Part shown: piece by piece, positions 9,971 to 24,842 of the stretch
Numbering within the stretch: the first letter of the stretch is position 1
How the letters are laid out: the number at the start of each line of letters is the position of its first letter
NCBI GenBank assembly: GCA_030063045.1
Contig: JAQSEB010000032.1
Span: forward strand, 2,728,001-2,792,000
Origin: Pratylenchus scribneri
Taxonomy: Eukaryota > Nematoda > Chromadorea > Rhabditida > Pratylenchidae
Direction: 5' to 3'
DNA length: 64,000 bases
Position numbers and translations under genes: made by a program
Notes under the pieces: model-generated
Databases searched by the model: none
Told to the model about the DNA's origin: nothing
The model's input: the letters and a program-made list of their open reading frames with translations, nothing else

Positions 9971-12900
9971 TCATTTTCCTCCTTGAACAGTGGAAATTCG
10001 CAATCCTTGGACTTCCTTGCCAATTTCGGCCACCTTTAAATTCAAAATATTAAATTTTTAAATGGGTTTTTGTTTGGGTAACCTCGCAAACATCGCAGAT
10101 TTTTCCATTGCACGAAGGTGAATAACTGGCCCCACAAAATGGGCATTTCACTTGGGGTTTGCCGCGGTAGAGGGGAACAAATGTTTGGGAGCAAATCACA
10201 AATGGATTGTGTTCATCATAATTCAGCTGAATTTGTATTTTTTTGGATAAATTTAATTCAAATTGCATTTTTGAATACCTCAAATGCGTTATTATTGTCA
10301 CGTTCGGCCACGGCCAACATTTTCCTCATTTGGGCGGCTATTTCCGGTTTTGGTCCTAAAGAATATTTAAATTAAAATGGAATTTGCCCCCAGAATTATT
10401 GTTACCCAATTCAATGCATCGCCGACAAAATGATGCACAATGTCGCATTTGTTTATTTTTGAAACTTAAATTTGCGGCCGTTCGAAGTGTCAAAATTTTG
10501 TGAATTGGTTGAATTTCGCAATGGGTGAAATAGGCGGCCATTTCCAAATTCCTTTTTGCATCGTCCACGGATTCACGTGGCAATTCTTTGCGGGCCATTT
10601 CCAGGAGGAGGCCAACCAAATATTCTCGGCAAATTTGAATTAGTTGTTGTGCTTCCATTACCTATAAAATTATTTTTAATTAAATTTAAATAATAATTAA
10701 TTTTTTATCAAATTTAAGCATTTTTAATAATTAATTAATTTCAATAAAAAACCTCTTGTTTTGAGTCCACAACCAACAAAGGAATTGACAATAAAATTTG
10801 TCGGAAACGTAAAATTGCATCGGCAAATTTGCCATTCGTCGTTAATTGATATGCAATTTGGAGGCGTTGAGCCAAATCATTCAACTGAAAATAATTTGAA
10901 TTAATTTAAAGTTCGAAAAATATCTGATTGTGGGCGGTTTCGAACCCGGGACTTAAATTTTACAAAAAAAAGCTTCTACCCATTAAGATAAAAATGTCGT
11001 TTTTAATTAATTGATTAAATTTTCTTTATAAATCCTAATTATTTGGTAAATTTTACTTTTAATGAAATGGCCGGAAGTGAGGATTTTGGTGTTGCTTCTT
11101 GCCAATTTCTTGCGGGATAAACAAAATTTGGTGGCGCTAATGGCATGGCAAAATGAACGGCTCGAGACCTTAAATCAATTAATTTAATATTTATTTTAAA
11201 TTAATTCAAACTTTGCATAAATTGGAAGGAACAATGTTTTGAATGGACCCAGTTGGACAATTCCCAGCGTTTCTTCCAAAATTCTTGCAGCCGAATCAAA
11301 GGCGCCGGCCGAAACATGATCGGCGACCAGCCGTGAACTTCCAGGCCAATAAAATGAGGCGGCATGCCCTCTCTGGGGTACCGTGTAAACATCGCCTCCT
11401 TCTTCACCTTCGCCTGCTCCCGGAATTTGCATTGATTCCACTGCATGGGCAATATCCTCGTCCACCTATGTATTAACAAAATAAATAGTGGGCGGATTTT
11501 TATGTTTCGTTTTGACTTATTTTTCTATGATTCAAATTTGATGAAAAATTACAAATAATTACAACCCAAAATCTATTGTGGCAAATTTCACATAAAATTC
11601 TTAAATAAGTACCAATTTTTGGCATTTTTGTGACATAAAATGCACTTATCTTTATCGATCGGTTTTCTAGGAACAGTTTTTATTTCTCCCCAAAGTGACT
11701 TACATCCCATCCTTCCTCGCCATCTCCGCCCTCTCCTTCAATGCCAACAATTTCCATGTCCATTTCCGGATTGCCATCCTCATCCAACAACAAATCGCCT
11801 TCCACTCCCCATGCTTCCCCTTCCACGTGTTCATCGTCGTCGTGTTCAACGGCAGCAAATGCCGAATTTTGTGCTGTTTTTGTCGCAGTTTCTATTAAAA
11901 TAATTGAATTAAAAGACAAAAATAATAATTAAAGTAACTTTTTGTTGGTCCACCGGCAGCATTTGCCAATAGCTGAGCATCGAATGGACCGGATGAGACG
12001 GTTAATTGAGGCCAATTCTCAACCAGCGGATTAATTGGCTTTGGTGGATGAATTGGTTGGGCATTTGGATTTGTGTCCGGTATTTGAATGTGTTTTTGCT
12101 CCAATTCTGCACTCAATTGGGCGGCTTCCTCTTCTAAACCATTTGTGGTCGCGGACAAATATGCCAACGGCAATTGGCCCAATTCTTTCAGAACTACATA
12201 AAATATATTTCAATTAATTTCAATTTAAAAACCAACTTTTTGTCCGTTCTTCCGCATCTCCAAGCATCAAAGCACATTGGAATTGGCCGTGAACATCTTT
12301 CCGGATTTGGGCAATTTTTTGCATTTTTTGCAGCTTCTCCATATTCCCAGTGATTAAATAGAGGAATGCCAGCCGTTCAAAATCCTTCGTCCGTTGATAG
12401 GCCATTTCCACAATTTGATGATTTCCTTGCATCAATGCCGCCTCGCCCAATGCTGTCCACGCGGCCTTATCGTCCAATTGTTTGGCCGCTTCCAAAGCCA
12501 ACTATTCAAAATAAATTAATTAATTTTATAATTGCACAAAAATGACCTGAAGATTTCCACACTCCAGTGCAAGGCCAAATCGAGTTTTTTCATCTTTCAC
12601 AAAATGCAGCGCCACTTCCGGATATCCCTTCTTTTGCAGGAAGGCAATGATGGATTGGCCAACCAAATTCGCACTTCGAACCATGTTCAGCACTTCATCA
12701 TAACGGCGATGGATTAGGGCCAGCTTGAAACGATATTCCGTCGAATCAATTGTCAATTCAATTGGGGAGGCTTCTCTTTAAAAATATCAAAAATTAATTT
12801 TTTTTTCAATAAAATAATTTTATTAACCTGCTCAAACAATATAATCGATTGCCGCGAATAGCCAGAATGTAGACGGGAATGTCAATTGTACGAATAATTC

Positions 12901-15115
12901 CGTGGTCGCCGCCGGCAGTCAGCGCATATTTAATATGATTGGAAGTGGTGTAGAGGAATGCATCATTCTCCACATCCCAAGCGCCACTCTTCACTCGTGT
13001 TGATTCTTGGATGGAACAAAGCAACTAAAAAATCAATAATTAATATCAATTAAAAAATAAAGATCTGGTTTAAAATTTAAGGTCAAACTAAACTTACTTC
13101 AAGTTTCTTTGTGACGAGGGTAATTGTATGTTTACTGAGGAGTGCCGCATATTCCATACTTTTTGACCAAATAACATATTTCACCTTTAAAATATTGAAT
13201 TAAGATTTAAATTCCAAAATTTATTTTTTACCTTGCTAACTTTCAAACTCGCCAATATCCGTTTCTGTTGGACATCGTACATTTGCACATTGTCCGCATT
13301 TTTGATCAACAATAGGCCGGTGCCCGCATAAAATATATCATCCACCGGGCCGGTGTATTCAATTTTTCTGCTCTCTGCATTTTGTAAATCCCGAATTGTC
13401 AGTTGATGCGATTTGTCCAAAACGGCAAATCTGTTACGGGCCACCCAAATTGCCGCAACGCCCGGCGATCGTTTCACATCCACCGGCTCCAATTCAACAT
13501 CCTTTGAAGACATCCAAAATTATAAATTAAGGTAAATTTGAAAATAATTCAAAATCAAAACCTTGTAAAAATCATAAGTGCTCGATTCAATGTTGCTCGA
13601 AGGTCGAGTGATTAGAAGGAAACAATTCTCTGCCGGATTATAATGCAGCGAATAAAAAGGTTGAGTAAGTTTATTTGGTTTCAGCTGGCAAAGGGCCATA
13701 TCTTTGCTGAAATTATTTAAAATTTAATTATGAATTAAAAAGTAAAAAAACTTTGTGGTCAAATCCAATCGCCGAAATTGTCGCTCTTTAACATAGAAAG
13801 CAAAATTCTCATGGATGCAATAGGGCGGCCGTTCTCGTTCAGTTTTGAACACAATCATTCCATTGTCATGGCCCGCGGCAAACAAATTCAGCGATGGATG
13901 GGCGGCCAAAACCCAGAAGCGATCATTCTCATGTCGGAAATTCTAAACAATTTTAAATATTAAAAATAATTTACAAAAATTAAACCCGAAGACAAGTTCT
14001 CTTCTGCATGTCCCAAACTCGAATGCTTTTGTCCTCCGAATTGGATAGGATCAATTCCGCTTTTGGATGGAAGATGACGCATGAAACATTGTTGTAATGG
14101 CCGCGGCACGAGTCCACTTCCCAAGCTTTATTCTCATTGTAACGCCACAATTTGACTTGTCGATCGTCGGCACCCGAAACAAGCAAGGGGAGCGAAGAGT
14201 TGAATGAGACCCAATTCACGCCTAAATATTACATTTATTTCACAAATAATTAATTCATAATTTGAACCTCGGTCATGTCCTTCCAACACATGTTTGACGA
14301 CCACATCCGGTTGGCCGAATAGTTCGGTTTGTGCGGTCGAAACGGAAGTTGCGCCCAAACGACCCATTCCACTGGTCGGACCACCCAAACCGCCACCGGG
14401 TGCCGCCGTATTCTTCTTCCGCAGCCCGCTGATGTCCCAAATGCGAACGGTTTGATCCAAACTGGCGCTGGCCACCAAATCATCGGTCGGGTGGAATTGG
14501 GCGCACATCACGTAATGATTGTGTCCTGAAAATTTTATTTATTTAATTTACTACTTAATTGAATATTACCGGTTAGAATTGCAATGGAATTCCGAGATTG
14601 CCAATTCCAAATGCGGACAGTTTGATCGTCGGAAGCACTGATAATCCATGGATGTTGTTTGTGAAAGAAAGTGGTCCGAATATAATCCAAATGGCCGAGA
14701 AGGGTAAAAATGCATTTTCTTTGTTTGTAATTCCACAACTAATAAGTTTAAAAACATTAAATTTGTGTTTTATTGCTAATATTAAACCTTAATTTTATAA
14801 TCATCTCCGCCTGAAACAAAAATTGGTTGTTGCGAATGGAAATCGACGCCGCGAACGGGACCATCATGTTCATCGAACTTATTAACAATAAAATGATTAA
14901 TTAAATAAGATAGGGAATACTTTGTCAATCAGTACGCACATTCGATAATCCCATAATTGGATAACTCCACTGTGCAAAGATGCCAACACCCATGGTCTTG
15001 TCGGATGGAATGAAATCCCTAAAATAATAAAAATTAAATTTATAATCGGAAACTAAAATAAATTACCTTTAACTCTGGCACTTTTTGACTCAAATTTCTT
15101 TAATAATGCTGCCAT
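9971..15115 (-). CDS. copa-1: Coatomer subunit alpha (alpha-COP)
   Basis: Alpha subunit of the COPI coat, which binds dilysine cargo and drives Golgi-to-ER vesicle transport. Twenty-two exons from 15067-15115 down to 9971-10033; every junction is GT-AG and in phase; 1254 aa (human about 1224). The N-terminus [17 protein letters not shown] opens the first WD40 propeller ([40 protein letters not shown]). A second propeller and solenoid follow ([15 protein letters not shown] block, [32 protein letters not shown]). The C-terminal cap has the acidic linker (HDDDEHVEG), the epsilon-COP-binding region (ARNWQEA) and a Cys pair region ([17 protein letters not shown]). Introns are 40-60 bp except 10885-11056 (SINE) and 11466-11703. 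Single-copy housekeeping gene; no defect seen. Confidence 0.98.
10920..11035 (-). mobile_element. tRNA-derived SINE-like element (alpha-COP intron)
   Basis: Minus strand carries TATCTTAATGGGTAGAAG (A-box-like) and GGGTTCGAAACC (B box). The 5' flank TTAAAAACGACATTTTTA matches the element at 8375-8490. It is inside intron 10885-11056, in the sense orientation of the gene. Confidence 0.6.
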
Positions 15116-15496
15116 TTTCTAATGAATTATTTAATTAATTTTATTAAAAAATGTGACGTGGATCCGTAAATTTTTCCTCTATAGTTTTATTTCATTATTC
15201 AATGAATATGATATGATTCTTTTTTCCTCTCTAGTTTGAAAGGTTTTTCGTCTCGATATTATTTACCAATGCATTAAATATTTGAGATGAATTAAATGCG
15301 GCTTCCCAAGCCATTAAATTGATTGCTTTTCCCCCCCTTTCAAAATCAATAAAATATGGAATTATGAACATGGAATGATCATTAATTGAATGATTTGAAT
15401 GATAATTTGTATTTTTATGATTTATCGAATAAATAAAATATTGACATAAAATTGACAAATAATGGATGGCGAATTAGTTCCAATAATATCTCAGGA

Positions 15497-16513
15497 TTAA
15501 TCATCATCCGTACAGCTCTTCTCATCATCCTCATTGGCCACAACGCGAATCAAAAAAGGTCTGCGAGCACACTTTGCCTGTTCTGGTGGAGTACTAAAGG
15601 CAGCAGTGAACAAAGAATCATCAAGATTGAGGCCATTGAATGTCAACTATAAATAATCAAATTAAATTATATTTTAAAATTTTTTCTTACATCATTAACG
15701 TTTTCGTCGAAAAATTTGTTGGCACACTCGACACTACGACGGCTCTTCCGGTTGTCTACAGCTCTTCGCCAGGGGGATAATCCATTCAAAATTGGCAATT
15801 CTTGTTCCTGGACTTCTTCATTGGCATTTTTGTTTTCATTGGATTGAGGTTGTGGTGGCTTCCAATTCAATTTCATCGCCTGTTCTTTGCATTCCTCGAC
15901 GGTATGGTTCCCTCCAAGTGAACTGAAAAATATTAAATGTATCAATTATCAAATAAAATAAATAAGTAAGAAACCTGCAGATCAATTCCCAATGCTCATT
16001 TGTGGTTGGATTGATTGAAGCTTTCAAAGCAAGCTGATGAGATTATTTTTTTAATTTATATCAAATAAAATGAAATTACTTTAAGCCGCGTTGATTCGTC
16101 TTTGGTCCAACGCTTTTTGGATTTCATCGGGGTAGGGGTTTCTTGTTCATTTTCCTTTTATAATTATTAATATCAGACAAAATGAAAATAATAATTAAAA
16201 CCTTAAGCCGCATCGGTTCATCTTTTTTCCAATGCTTTTTCGGTTTAATTGGAGTTTCTTCTTCATTTTCCTTCTTTTCATCTTTTTGGCTTGAAGTTTC
16301 ATCAAATTGAATAATTCGACGAAACGGGGTTTCTTGTTCACTTTCCTTCTTTCTTCGATCTTTTTTGCTCGACCTTGTAACTGTAGAACCACCGGATTGA
16401 ATAATTCGACGAAACACCCTCTTCCCTCGAAATTTAATTGGTGTTGGCGTTGCTTCTCCATTTCTTTCTTCATCGGATGATGATGAATAATCAACAAGTT
16501 TTATCATATTCAT
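15497..16513 (-). CDS. SANT/Myb-domain nuclear protein (possibly MIS18BP1/KNL-2-related)
   Basis: Five exons: 16202-16513, 16080-16154, 15975-16033, 15691-15922, 15497-15646 (275 aa), all in phase. The N-terminal third is charged and low complexity with two FRRIIQ repeats. A SANT/Myb-like domain spans about residues 115-165: KKRWTKDESTRLKLALKA, NEHWELIC, SLGGNHTVEECKEQA. The EEC box of the third helix is like that in MIS18BP1/KNL-2 and related SANT proteins. No SANTA domain is visible, so orthology to KNL-2 is only a suggestion. The C-terminus contains FSTPPEQAKCARRP and an acidic tail. It is divergent from the thioesterase gene across 527 bp. Confidence 0.75.
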
Positions 16514-17040
16514 TTTGTTTGAGTCTTCAAATTAATATCTCTAAAATTAATTATATTTTTAATTGATTTTTTAAGGGTTTTTTTTCTATGATGCTAGTCG
16601 AAACTCGAAACCATCAATGGTTTTTCGGTTTAATTATTGCAAATCGATGAAAATTTTCAGTTTGTTTTGTTTTTGTTTACTTTCGCTTTTCCTTTTTTAT
16701 TTTAAAAAATCATATATGAAAAAATAAATTAATTAATTTGACCACGATCATTTTCAATGAATACGGTACGGAAAGAATAGTCCTTTCAGATAAATTTCTT
16801 TATTATGGAAGACTGATAAGTGATAATTGATAAATAAATTAATAAAAATGTATTTTTTGATGGATTTTAATTTATTAATAAAAAACAAGGATGATTGGCA
16901 TTTGACATTTACTGATAAAATGATGCTATTGCCTATTTTAGTTCCGTTGTATTGCTGATGATGATGATAAGACTTATCACATTCTCATTCATCTTCCCCT
17001 ATATTGATTCATTCATTATAATTATTTATAAAAAACAATT
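16514..17040. promoter_or_regulatory. Divergent intergenic region (SANT gene / thioesterase gene)
   Basis: 527 bp between two divergent start codons, so it must hold both promoters. It is very AT rich with poly-T tracts. No clear TATA box or known motif could be assigned. Confidence 0.45.
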
Positions 17041-18518
17041 ATGCTTTTGTCCATTTTTTCCTTTATTTCCATCATCTTGTTGGCCCCATCATTTTGCCAA
17101 AATGATAATTCTCCAACGCCTGTTGTACTTTGGCATGGAATGGGTTCGAATTTGCATTTTCCACTTTCATTTCTCGTTCAATAGGCGATTCTTGTTGCAA
17201 TCCATTGAGCATGGGATACATAAAGAAATTGATCAAAACGAACATCCCCGGCGGCAGTGTTTATGTGAAATCATTGATGTTGGGCAATAATGTTGTTGAG
17301 GATACGGAGCATGGCTTTTTTGGGAATATGAATGAACAGGTGGCCAATGTTTGTAGCCAACTAATGGCGGATTCAAAGTTGTCCAACGGCTATAATGCCA
17401 TCGGGTTCAGTCAAGGCGGCCTTTTCATGTGCTCAAAAGGGGAATTCGGCTATTCCATTTGATTTTTTTAGACGAGCATTGGCTCAACGATGCCCAAAAC
17501 CACCAATGCGGAATTTGGTTATTTTAAATGTCCTTTTGCTAAAAAATATTTCGTCACTCAGATTTCAATTGGTGGCCCACAACAAGGCGTTTTCGGGTTT
17601 TCCTATGCCTTCATTTTTTGAACAAATTTTATTTTCCTCAGTCTTCCCTATTGTCCGGGCACTGGACCAATATGCAATACCGTTTAAGAATTATTTAAAA
17701 TATTTTAAAACTGTTTTTTACACAAAAGGTCCGACATCTCCTCGACTATGGGGCATACGAAAAATTTGTTCAAAATACGTCAGTAAATACAAAAATTTAA
17801 TCTTGATTTTATTTATTCTTTCAAAGGGTTGTTCAAGCCCAATATTGGCAGTGAGTGATGAGGGGAAAAAGCAATCAAAATTATAATTAAATTTGTCCAT
17901 CAAAAGTGACCCAAATCAGAGGGAGGATTATCGACATCGAAACATATTTTTGGCGGATTTGAATTGTGAATTGGTCCTTTTATTTATTTTATTTAATTCA
18001 TTTTTCATTATTCAGCAATGCAATAATACATATAAGGAGAAAATGTTGAATTTGCGCAATTTTGTGATGGTCCAATTTTTGAAGGACCAAATGATTCAGC
18101 CAAAAGAAAGCGCTGTATTTTCCTTTAGTCAAAATATTTAAATTATTATTTTTATCAGTGGTTTGGTTTCTATCCGGACAATCAAACTGGCCAAGTCCTT
18201 CCGATGGAACAGACTCACCTATTTCAATTGGATTTAATTGGGTTTTTGTCTTTTTTTTCCCAAAAAGTTCCCTTTCTTTTAATTATTAGATTGAAAACAC
18301 TGAAGGATTCAGGCAGACTCCATTTTTTGGCCATCAATGGCAGACATTTGGAAATTTCCTCGGAGGCAATTTAATCATTGAATAAAATTTATTAAAAAGA
18401 AATTCAGATTTTCATTTCTGAAATTATCGAAAAATATTTGATTGATCCAAAAGAGGAATTGTCAAATGAAAGAGAAGATTCAGATTCATCATCGTCTGAA
18501 GGATCAACAGAAATATAA
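17041..18518 (+). CDS. ppt-1: Palmitoyl-protein thioesterase 1
   Basis: Lysosomal enzyme that removes palmitate from cysteines of S-acylated proteins. Twelve exons: 17041-17143, 17185-17428, 17472-17517, 17562-17596, 17642-17681, 17729-17778, 17827-17850, 17907-17973, 18016-18114, 18159-18241, 18290-18365, 18408-18518 (325 aa). A signal peptide (MLLSIFSFISIILLAPSFC) is followed by PVVLWHGMGDSCCNP, the nucleophile GFSQGG, CPKPPMRNL, GGPQQGVFG, VVQAQYWHDP, the Asp in FLKDQMIQP and the His in NGRHLEIS. All three catalytic residues are present. The final intron uses a GC donor (TCGGAG/GCAATT), since the GT alternatives break phase. Introns are 41-56 bp. The tail after EKYL is an acidic, Ser-rich extension (DSDSSSSEGS) not typical of the family. 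Confidence 0.95.
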
Positions 18519-18879
18519 GAATGAAAGAATGAATGTCGAAAATAAAAACTTATCATCCTTTTTTCCCATTTTCTGTATTAAATTCACAAAACAAAAAGGC
18601 ACATAAACCCAATTAAATTGAATGAATGAATGAAATAATGAATGAATGAATGAATGGGCGCATTGGAGAGGGAGAATTGACCGAATTCCGCCATCATTCC
18701 CGCCGCCGATTGCAGCATCAAACCAAGCATAAATCGTCGCTTACTTCCCACCCAATTAAGGTCATTTGGGTCAGCCTCGACTGAATTTATTCCATCCACC
18801 TTTCTTTTGATCCAAACAAAGACCCGGACCATCTTTCCGTCAATTCCCATCCAATCATTCCTTCCAATCTCACCCAAAA
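18519..18879. other. Intergenic spacer with ATGA microsatellite
   Basis: Between the thioesterase stop and the collagen start. It contains an imperfect (GAAT)n tract at about 18618-18656. Otherwise nothing recognised; the collagen promoter should be here. Confidence 0.5.
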
Positions 18880-21127
<2,248 letters not shown>

Positions 21128-21324
21128 AAAAAGGACAAATTTGGGATTATTTCTTTCATTCATCAATTTTTTTATTTATTTATTTATGCACTTTGTTGAT
21201 ATTTCATTGCGATAAATTGGGATGGAAGGGAATTTATTATTATTTTTGTTTTGTTTGAAAACGAGTTAATTCAGAAATGAAGGCTAAATTATTTTTGCAT
21301 GATTCCATCTATGATATAGCCTTA

Positions 21325-22512
21325 CAAGGGAAGTACCTCACCTTAAGGTGGCCCTTTTTGATGAAACTTGGCATGTCTTTTGGCCATAGGATGCCTACAC
21401 ATAATCCGCTATTTTTATCTGCGGAATGAGCTCGCCTACTGTTTTATGGCCAATAAAAATTTTTAATTTGACGATTTATTGGATTGGAAATAGGGAGAGG
21501 CAGATGCCTGGATGGTATATGGGGTAAGTATGTAGAATACTTTTTAGGTCATGTGTTCAATTCCTCTCATCGGCAAGTATTTTTTTTAATTTCTTAAACA
21601 CATTTTTAATACAAATTTAGAGTTTTATTATTAAAAATTAAATAAAATAATTAAAATTATGTAACCGCAATATAATTATCTGCCCAATGAGCTTATCTCG
21701 GATTTTATGGCCATAAAACCTATTTTTTCAGCCATTTTGGCCATAGCTCATATCTCCGTATAGGGATGTCCTAAAATTATGAACTAAACGTCATATTATA
21801 GAGAATTTTATGGGCTATATTATTGGTTAATGTTTTCTAGGCCTAAAATTTTTTTGAAATTTTTTATCGATTTTTTTTCGAAAAATCCCGAATTTGACCA
21901 ATTTTCAATGGGCCATAACTCGGGTATATGGCTATATTGGAACATGGTCCAATTATGTTTTTTGATCACAATATCATTAAGTATTTTTATGAAAATTTTC
22001 AGATTTTTCCGTTGACCTGAAAATTTTTGCGAATTCACAATGCTGGCCTGTAATAGGCAAAATACCTAGAATTTTCAGGTAGTCAGAAAAATCTGAAAAT
22101 TTGCATAGAGATACTTTATGATATGGTGATCAAAAAAGACAACTGGGTCAAAGTCCTACGATCCCATCTAACCGAGTTATGGCCCATTGAAAATTGGCCA
22201 AATTCGGGATTTTTCGAAAAAAAATCGATAAAAATTTTCAAAAAATTTTTAGGCCTAGAAAACATTTACCAATATTATAGCCCATAAAATTCTCTATAAT
22301 ATGACGTTTAGTTCATAATTTTAGGACATCCCTATACGGAGATATGAGCTATGGCCAAAATGGCTGAAAAAATAGGTTTTATGGCCATAAAATCCGAGGC
22401 GTGGGCATTCCGCAGATAAAAATAGCGGATTATGTGTAGGCATCCTATGGCCAAAAGACATGCCAAGTTTCATCAAAAAGGGCCACCTTAAGGTGAGGTA
22501 CTTCCCTTGTTA
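21325..22512. repeat. PAL-4, large palindromic element
   Basis: A ~1.19 kb inverted repeat between the two collagen genes. Outer arms: ACAAGGGAAGTACCTCACCT at 21325 and its complement ending at 22512, about 115 bp almost perfectly paired. Inner arms about 21694-22030 and 22070-22390 also pair (CCCGAATTTGACCAATTTTC against its complement). The loop is about 22030-22070. No transposase ORF; non-autonomous. The left arm is interrupted by a separate insertion (21433-21693). Confidence 0.9.
21433..21685. mobile_element. Insertion in PAL-4 with 8-bp target duplication
   Basis: About 250-260 bp present only in the left arm of PAL-4 and flanked by AATGAGCT at 21425-21432 and 21686-21693. It contains CCTGGATGGTATATGG and, 45 bp on, GTGTTCAATTCCTC, which look like degenerate tRNA A and B boxes, then an AT-rich tail. 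It may be a SINE; an hAT-type MITE also makes 8-bp duplications. Confidence 0.6.
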
Positions 22513-22796
22513 GGCCTTTTCCCTTTAAGGATAAAGGGAAAAAGAAGGATTAGGCCGCTATATTAATTTGTCAAATCCACCTTATTTTGGCGTACTTTTT
22601 GCGTTTGGTGTGCTTTTCACTTATTTTGCTGGCCTCCATTTTTGGTCCGCCAGACTCCGTTTTAGGTCGGGGCGGTGATTGGAAACCCGCTTTTTGTACC
22701 CTCCATTCCTTCCATATATAAATTGGTTCATTTTCATCTGAAACCACCAAAACCCCCCAGCGCCAATTAACAAAAGTAGAACCCCAAAAAATAATA

Positions 22797-24750
22797 ATGA
22801 AGGTGCACACCGCAACCTTCATTGCCTCCTCCATTTCGGGCATTTCCTTGCTTGCATGCCTTCTGCTCATTGCCAACATTTACAGTGAAGTGCAACAGGC
22901 ATGGATGGAATTGGATGCCCAAATTGGAATATTCCGGGCAAGTTTCTATTCCCTTTCATCCATTCAGATTCAGAGGATACGCTCCAACTTGGCAACGGGC
23001 AAACTTGTCGCCGTTTAAAATAACTCATTAAGGATTGAGCCAGTCTTTAATGATTTTTGAAATCAATTAAAGAGCAGACTTTTGGCTACCTAATAATGTT
23101 AAGTTTATTTGAATTGGTTTAGAATTGATGAAGCTATGATCAAAAAAACCAATGAAACATTTGTAAATCCTATGTATAAGACATTTCAAAAGATTTTAAG
23201 GGCATAACTTCGTTAAATCTGAACCAATTTAACATAAATTTCTATCATTTGATAGCCAATAGTGTTCTCATTAATGTGATACTAAAATCACCAAAATAAG
23301 TGCAGTCCTTGATGAGTTATTAGAAATGGCGGCAAGTTAAGCCTTGCGACACACCCTGATTCATCTATTTCCTTCTAATTCAGTCTGAAACCGACAATCT
23401 TTGGAAGGATTTGATCATTTTGGGCAAAACCAAACGATATCGTCGTCAAGCCGAATATGGGGGTGAAAAACAACCTAGTGGAGGGGCCTCACAATCAGGG
23501 CCATCTGGGCCTAGTTATGAAGCAGGCAATGCGGGAATGGGCCCTTCGGGTCCGGCTGGCACCGGTCCAGGCGTTCCAGGGGGAAGTGCCCCAGGCACTC
23601 CGGGAGGTGCCCAGCCCCCATCGATCCCGCCCAGCCTTTCGGGTGGCCAAGAGCAAGGAGGCGGCGGTCCAGGATGCAGTTTTGTCCACAAATTTATTTC
23701 ACCTGCCTAAATTCCCATTTTGCCAGATTGTTTGACCGGCGCTGCCAACAAATGCCCAGCTGGACCGCCCGGTGACCAAAATTCATTTCCCCCTTTTTAC
23801 AAATATCCAATTAAAAGGTCCAAAGGGTGTTTCTGGCCCGCCCGGAATTGAAGGGCAACCCGGACAAAATGGAGTGCCAGGTGTGGATGCGGAAGATGTG
23901 ACACCGGCCAATCAGGAATTTGGCTGGTGAATTTCTGAAAGGGGGATTATTTTGGGTTAAAATGAAATGCCCAAATTTTAGTTTCAATTGTCCAGCCGGT
24001 CCACAGGTATATTTACCCAAATTAATTTAACATTTTCAAAACAATTTTGCAGGGACAACCAGGCCCCATCGGAAGGCCAGGCCCCCGAGGGCATCAAGGG
24101 GCAAAAGGGCAGCCGGGATCGAATGGCAGAGATGGAAATCCGGGTGTTTCAGGTTGAATAGAAAAGGTATTTGGCAATGATAAATACCCAATTTTAGGCG
24201 AATCCGGCCCTCCAGGTATGTCTTTAGAAGACAAATCAATCAAAAAGAGCCGTATGTCGAAAATTTTAATTAAATTCCAGGACCAACAGGGCCTGTTGGC
24301 CAACCAGGCATTCCGGGTGAAAAAGGCCGCGATTCGGAGCAAGGAATTGGACGAGTGAGTCACTCATACAATTAATTCATAAATACATATATATTTAAAA
24401 TTAATGATAGCCTGGACCAAAAGGGCCAAGAGGACCACCTGGACCTGAAGGTGAAATAATAATTCAAAAGATGACATTAATTTGGCTTTTCAGGGCCTGT
24501 TGGCGATTCCGGACTGAATGCGCCACCGGGTGAACCAGGCCCACCAGGACCGCCGGGAGGAGTTGGCCCTGTTGGAGCACCCGGTGCCCCTGGCGCCCCA
24601 GGGGAGGAAGGAGGCAATGGACGAACTGGGCCCGATGCCGAATATTGCCCCTGCCCACAAAGGGGTCCCGCCGCGGAGGGAGGACCCCGAGGGGGCAGTG
24701 GTGGTGGCCCAAATGCTGCCAGCTACCCAACTAGCCGAAAGCGAACATAA
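22797..24750 (+). CDS. Cuticle collagen with unusual C-terminus
   Basis: Ten exons: 22797-22937, 23384-23678, 23727-23771, 23818-23926, 23982-24006, 24053-24152, 24198-24215, 24281-24354, 24411-24450, 24494-24750 (367 aa). The N-terminal domain has ATFIASSISGISLLACLLLI, EVQQAWMELDAQIGIFR and SETDNLWKDLI, then a furin-like site KRYRRQ. A Gly/Ser-rich non-collagenous stretch, CLTGAANKCPAGPPG and CFNCPAGPQ follow, with Gly-X-Y blocks between them. The C-terminus lacks the usual CxYCP-type motif and ends PCPQRGPAAEG with a basic tail. The first intron uses a GC donor (TTCCGG/GCAAGT), the only choice joining IFR to SETD in phase, and holds a PAL-1 element. It is convergent with the glutamate receptor, 92 bp apart. 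Confidence 0.9.
22999..23336. repeat. PAL-1 palindromic element, copy E (collagen 2 intron 1)
   Basis: Ends ACTTGTCGCCGTTTAAAATA and GGCGGCAAGTTAAG show the full terminal inverted repeat. Intron 22938-23383 is at the position homologous to the PAL-1-bearing intron of the first collagen. Confidence 0.88.
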
Positions 24751-24842
24751 ATTAGAAGACAGAATATTGTCATTTTTATCAATGAATTTATATTTGGCAG
24801 AAATGAAATGAAATTGATCCTTTTTGTTTGTCTATTTTCCCA

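Noticed and set aside
11640..11932. Plus-strand ORFs across the alpha-COP acidic linker
   Set aside because: Antisense of a Glu/Asp-rich coding exon gives Ser/Pro-rich open frames; the minus strand matches alpha-COP.
17589..17641. Apparent frameshift in ppt-1 after GVFG
   Set aside because: A 45-bp intron 17597-17641 (donor TTCGG/GTTTTC) restores GVFGLPYCPGTGPICN in phase, matching the family. No defect.
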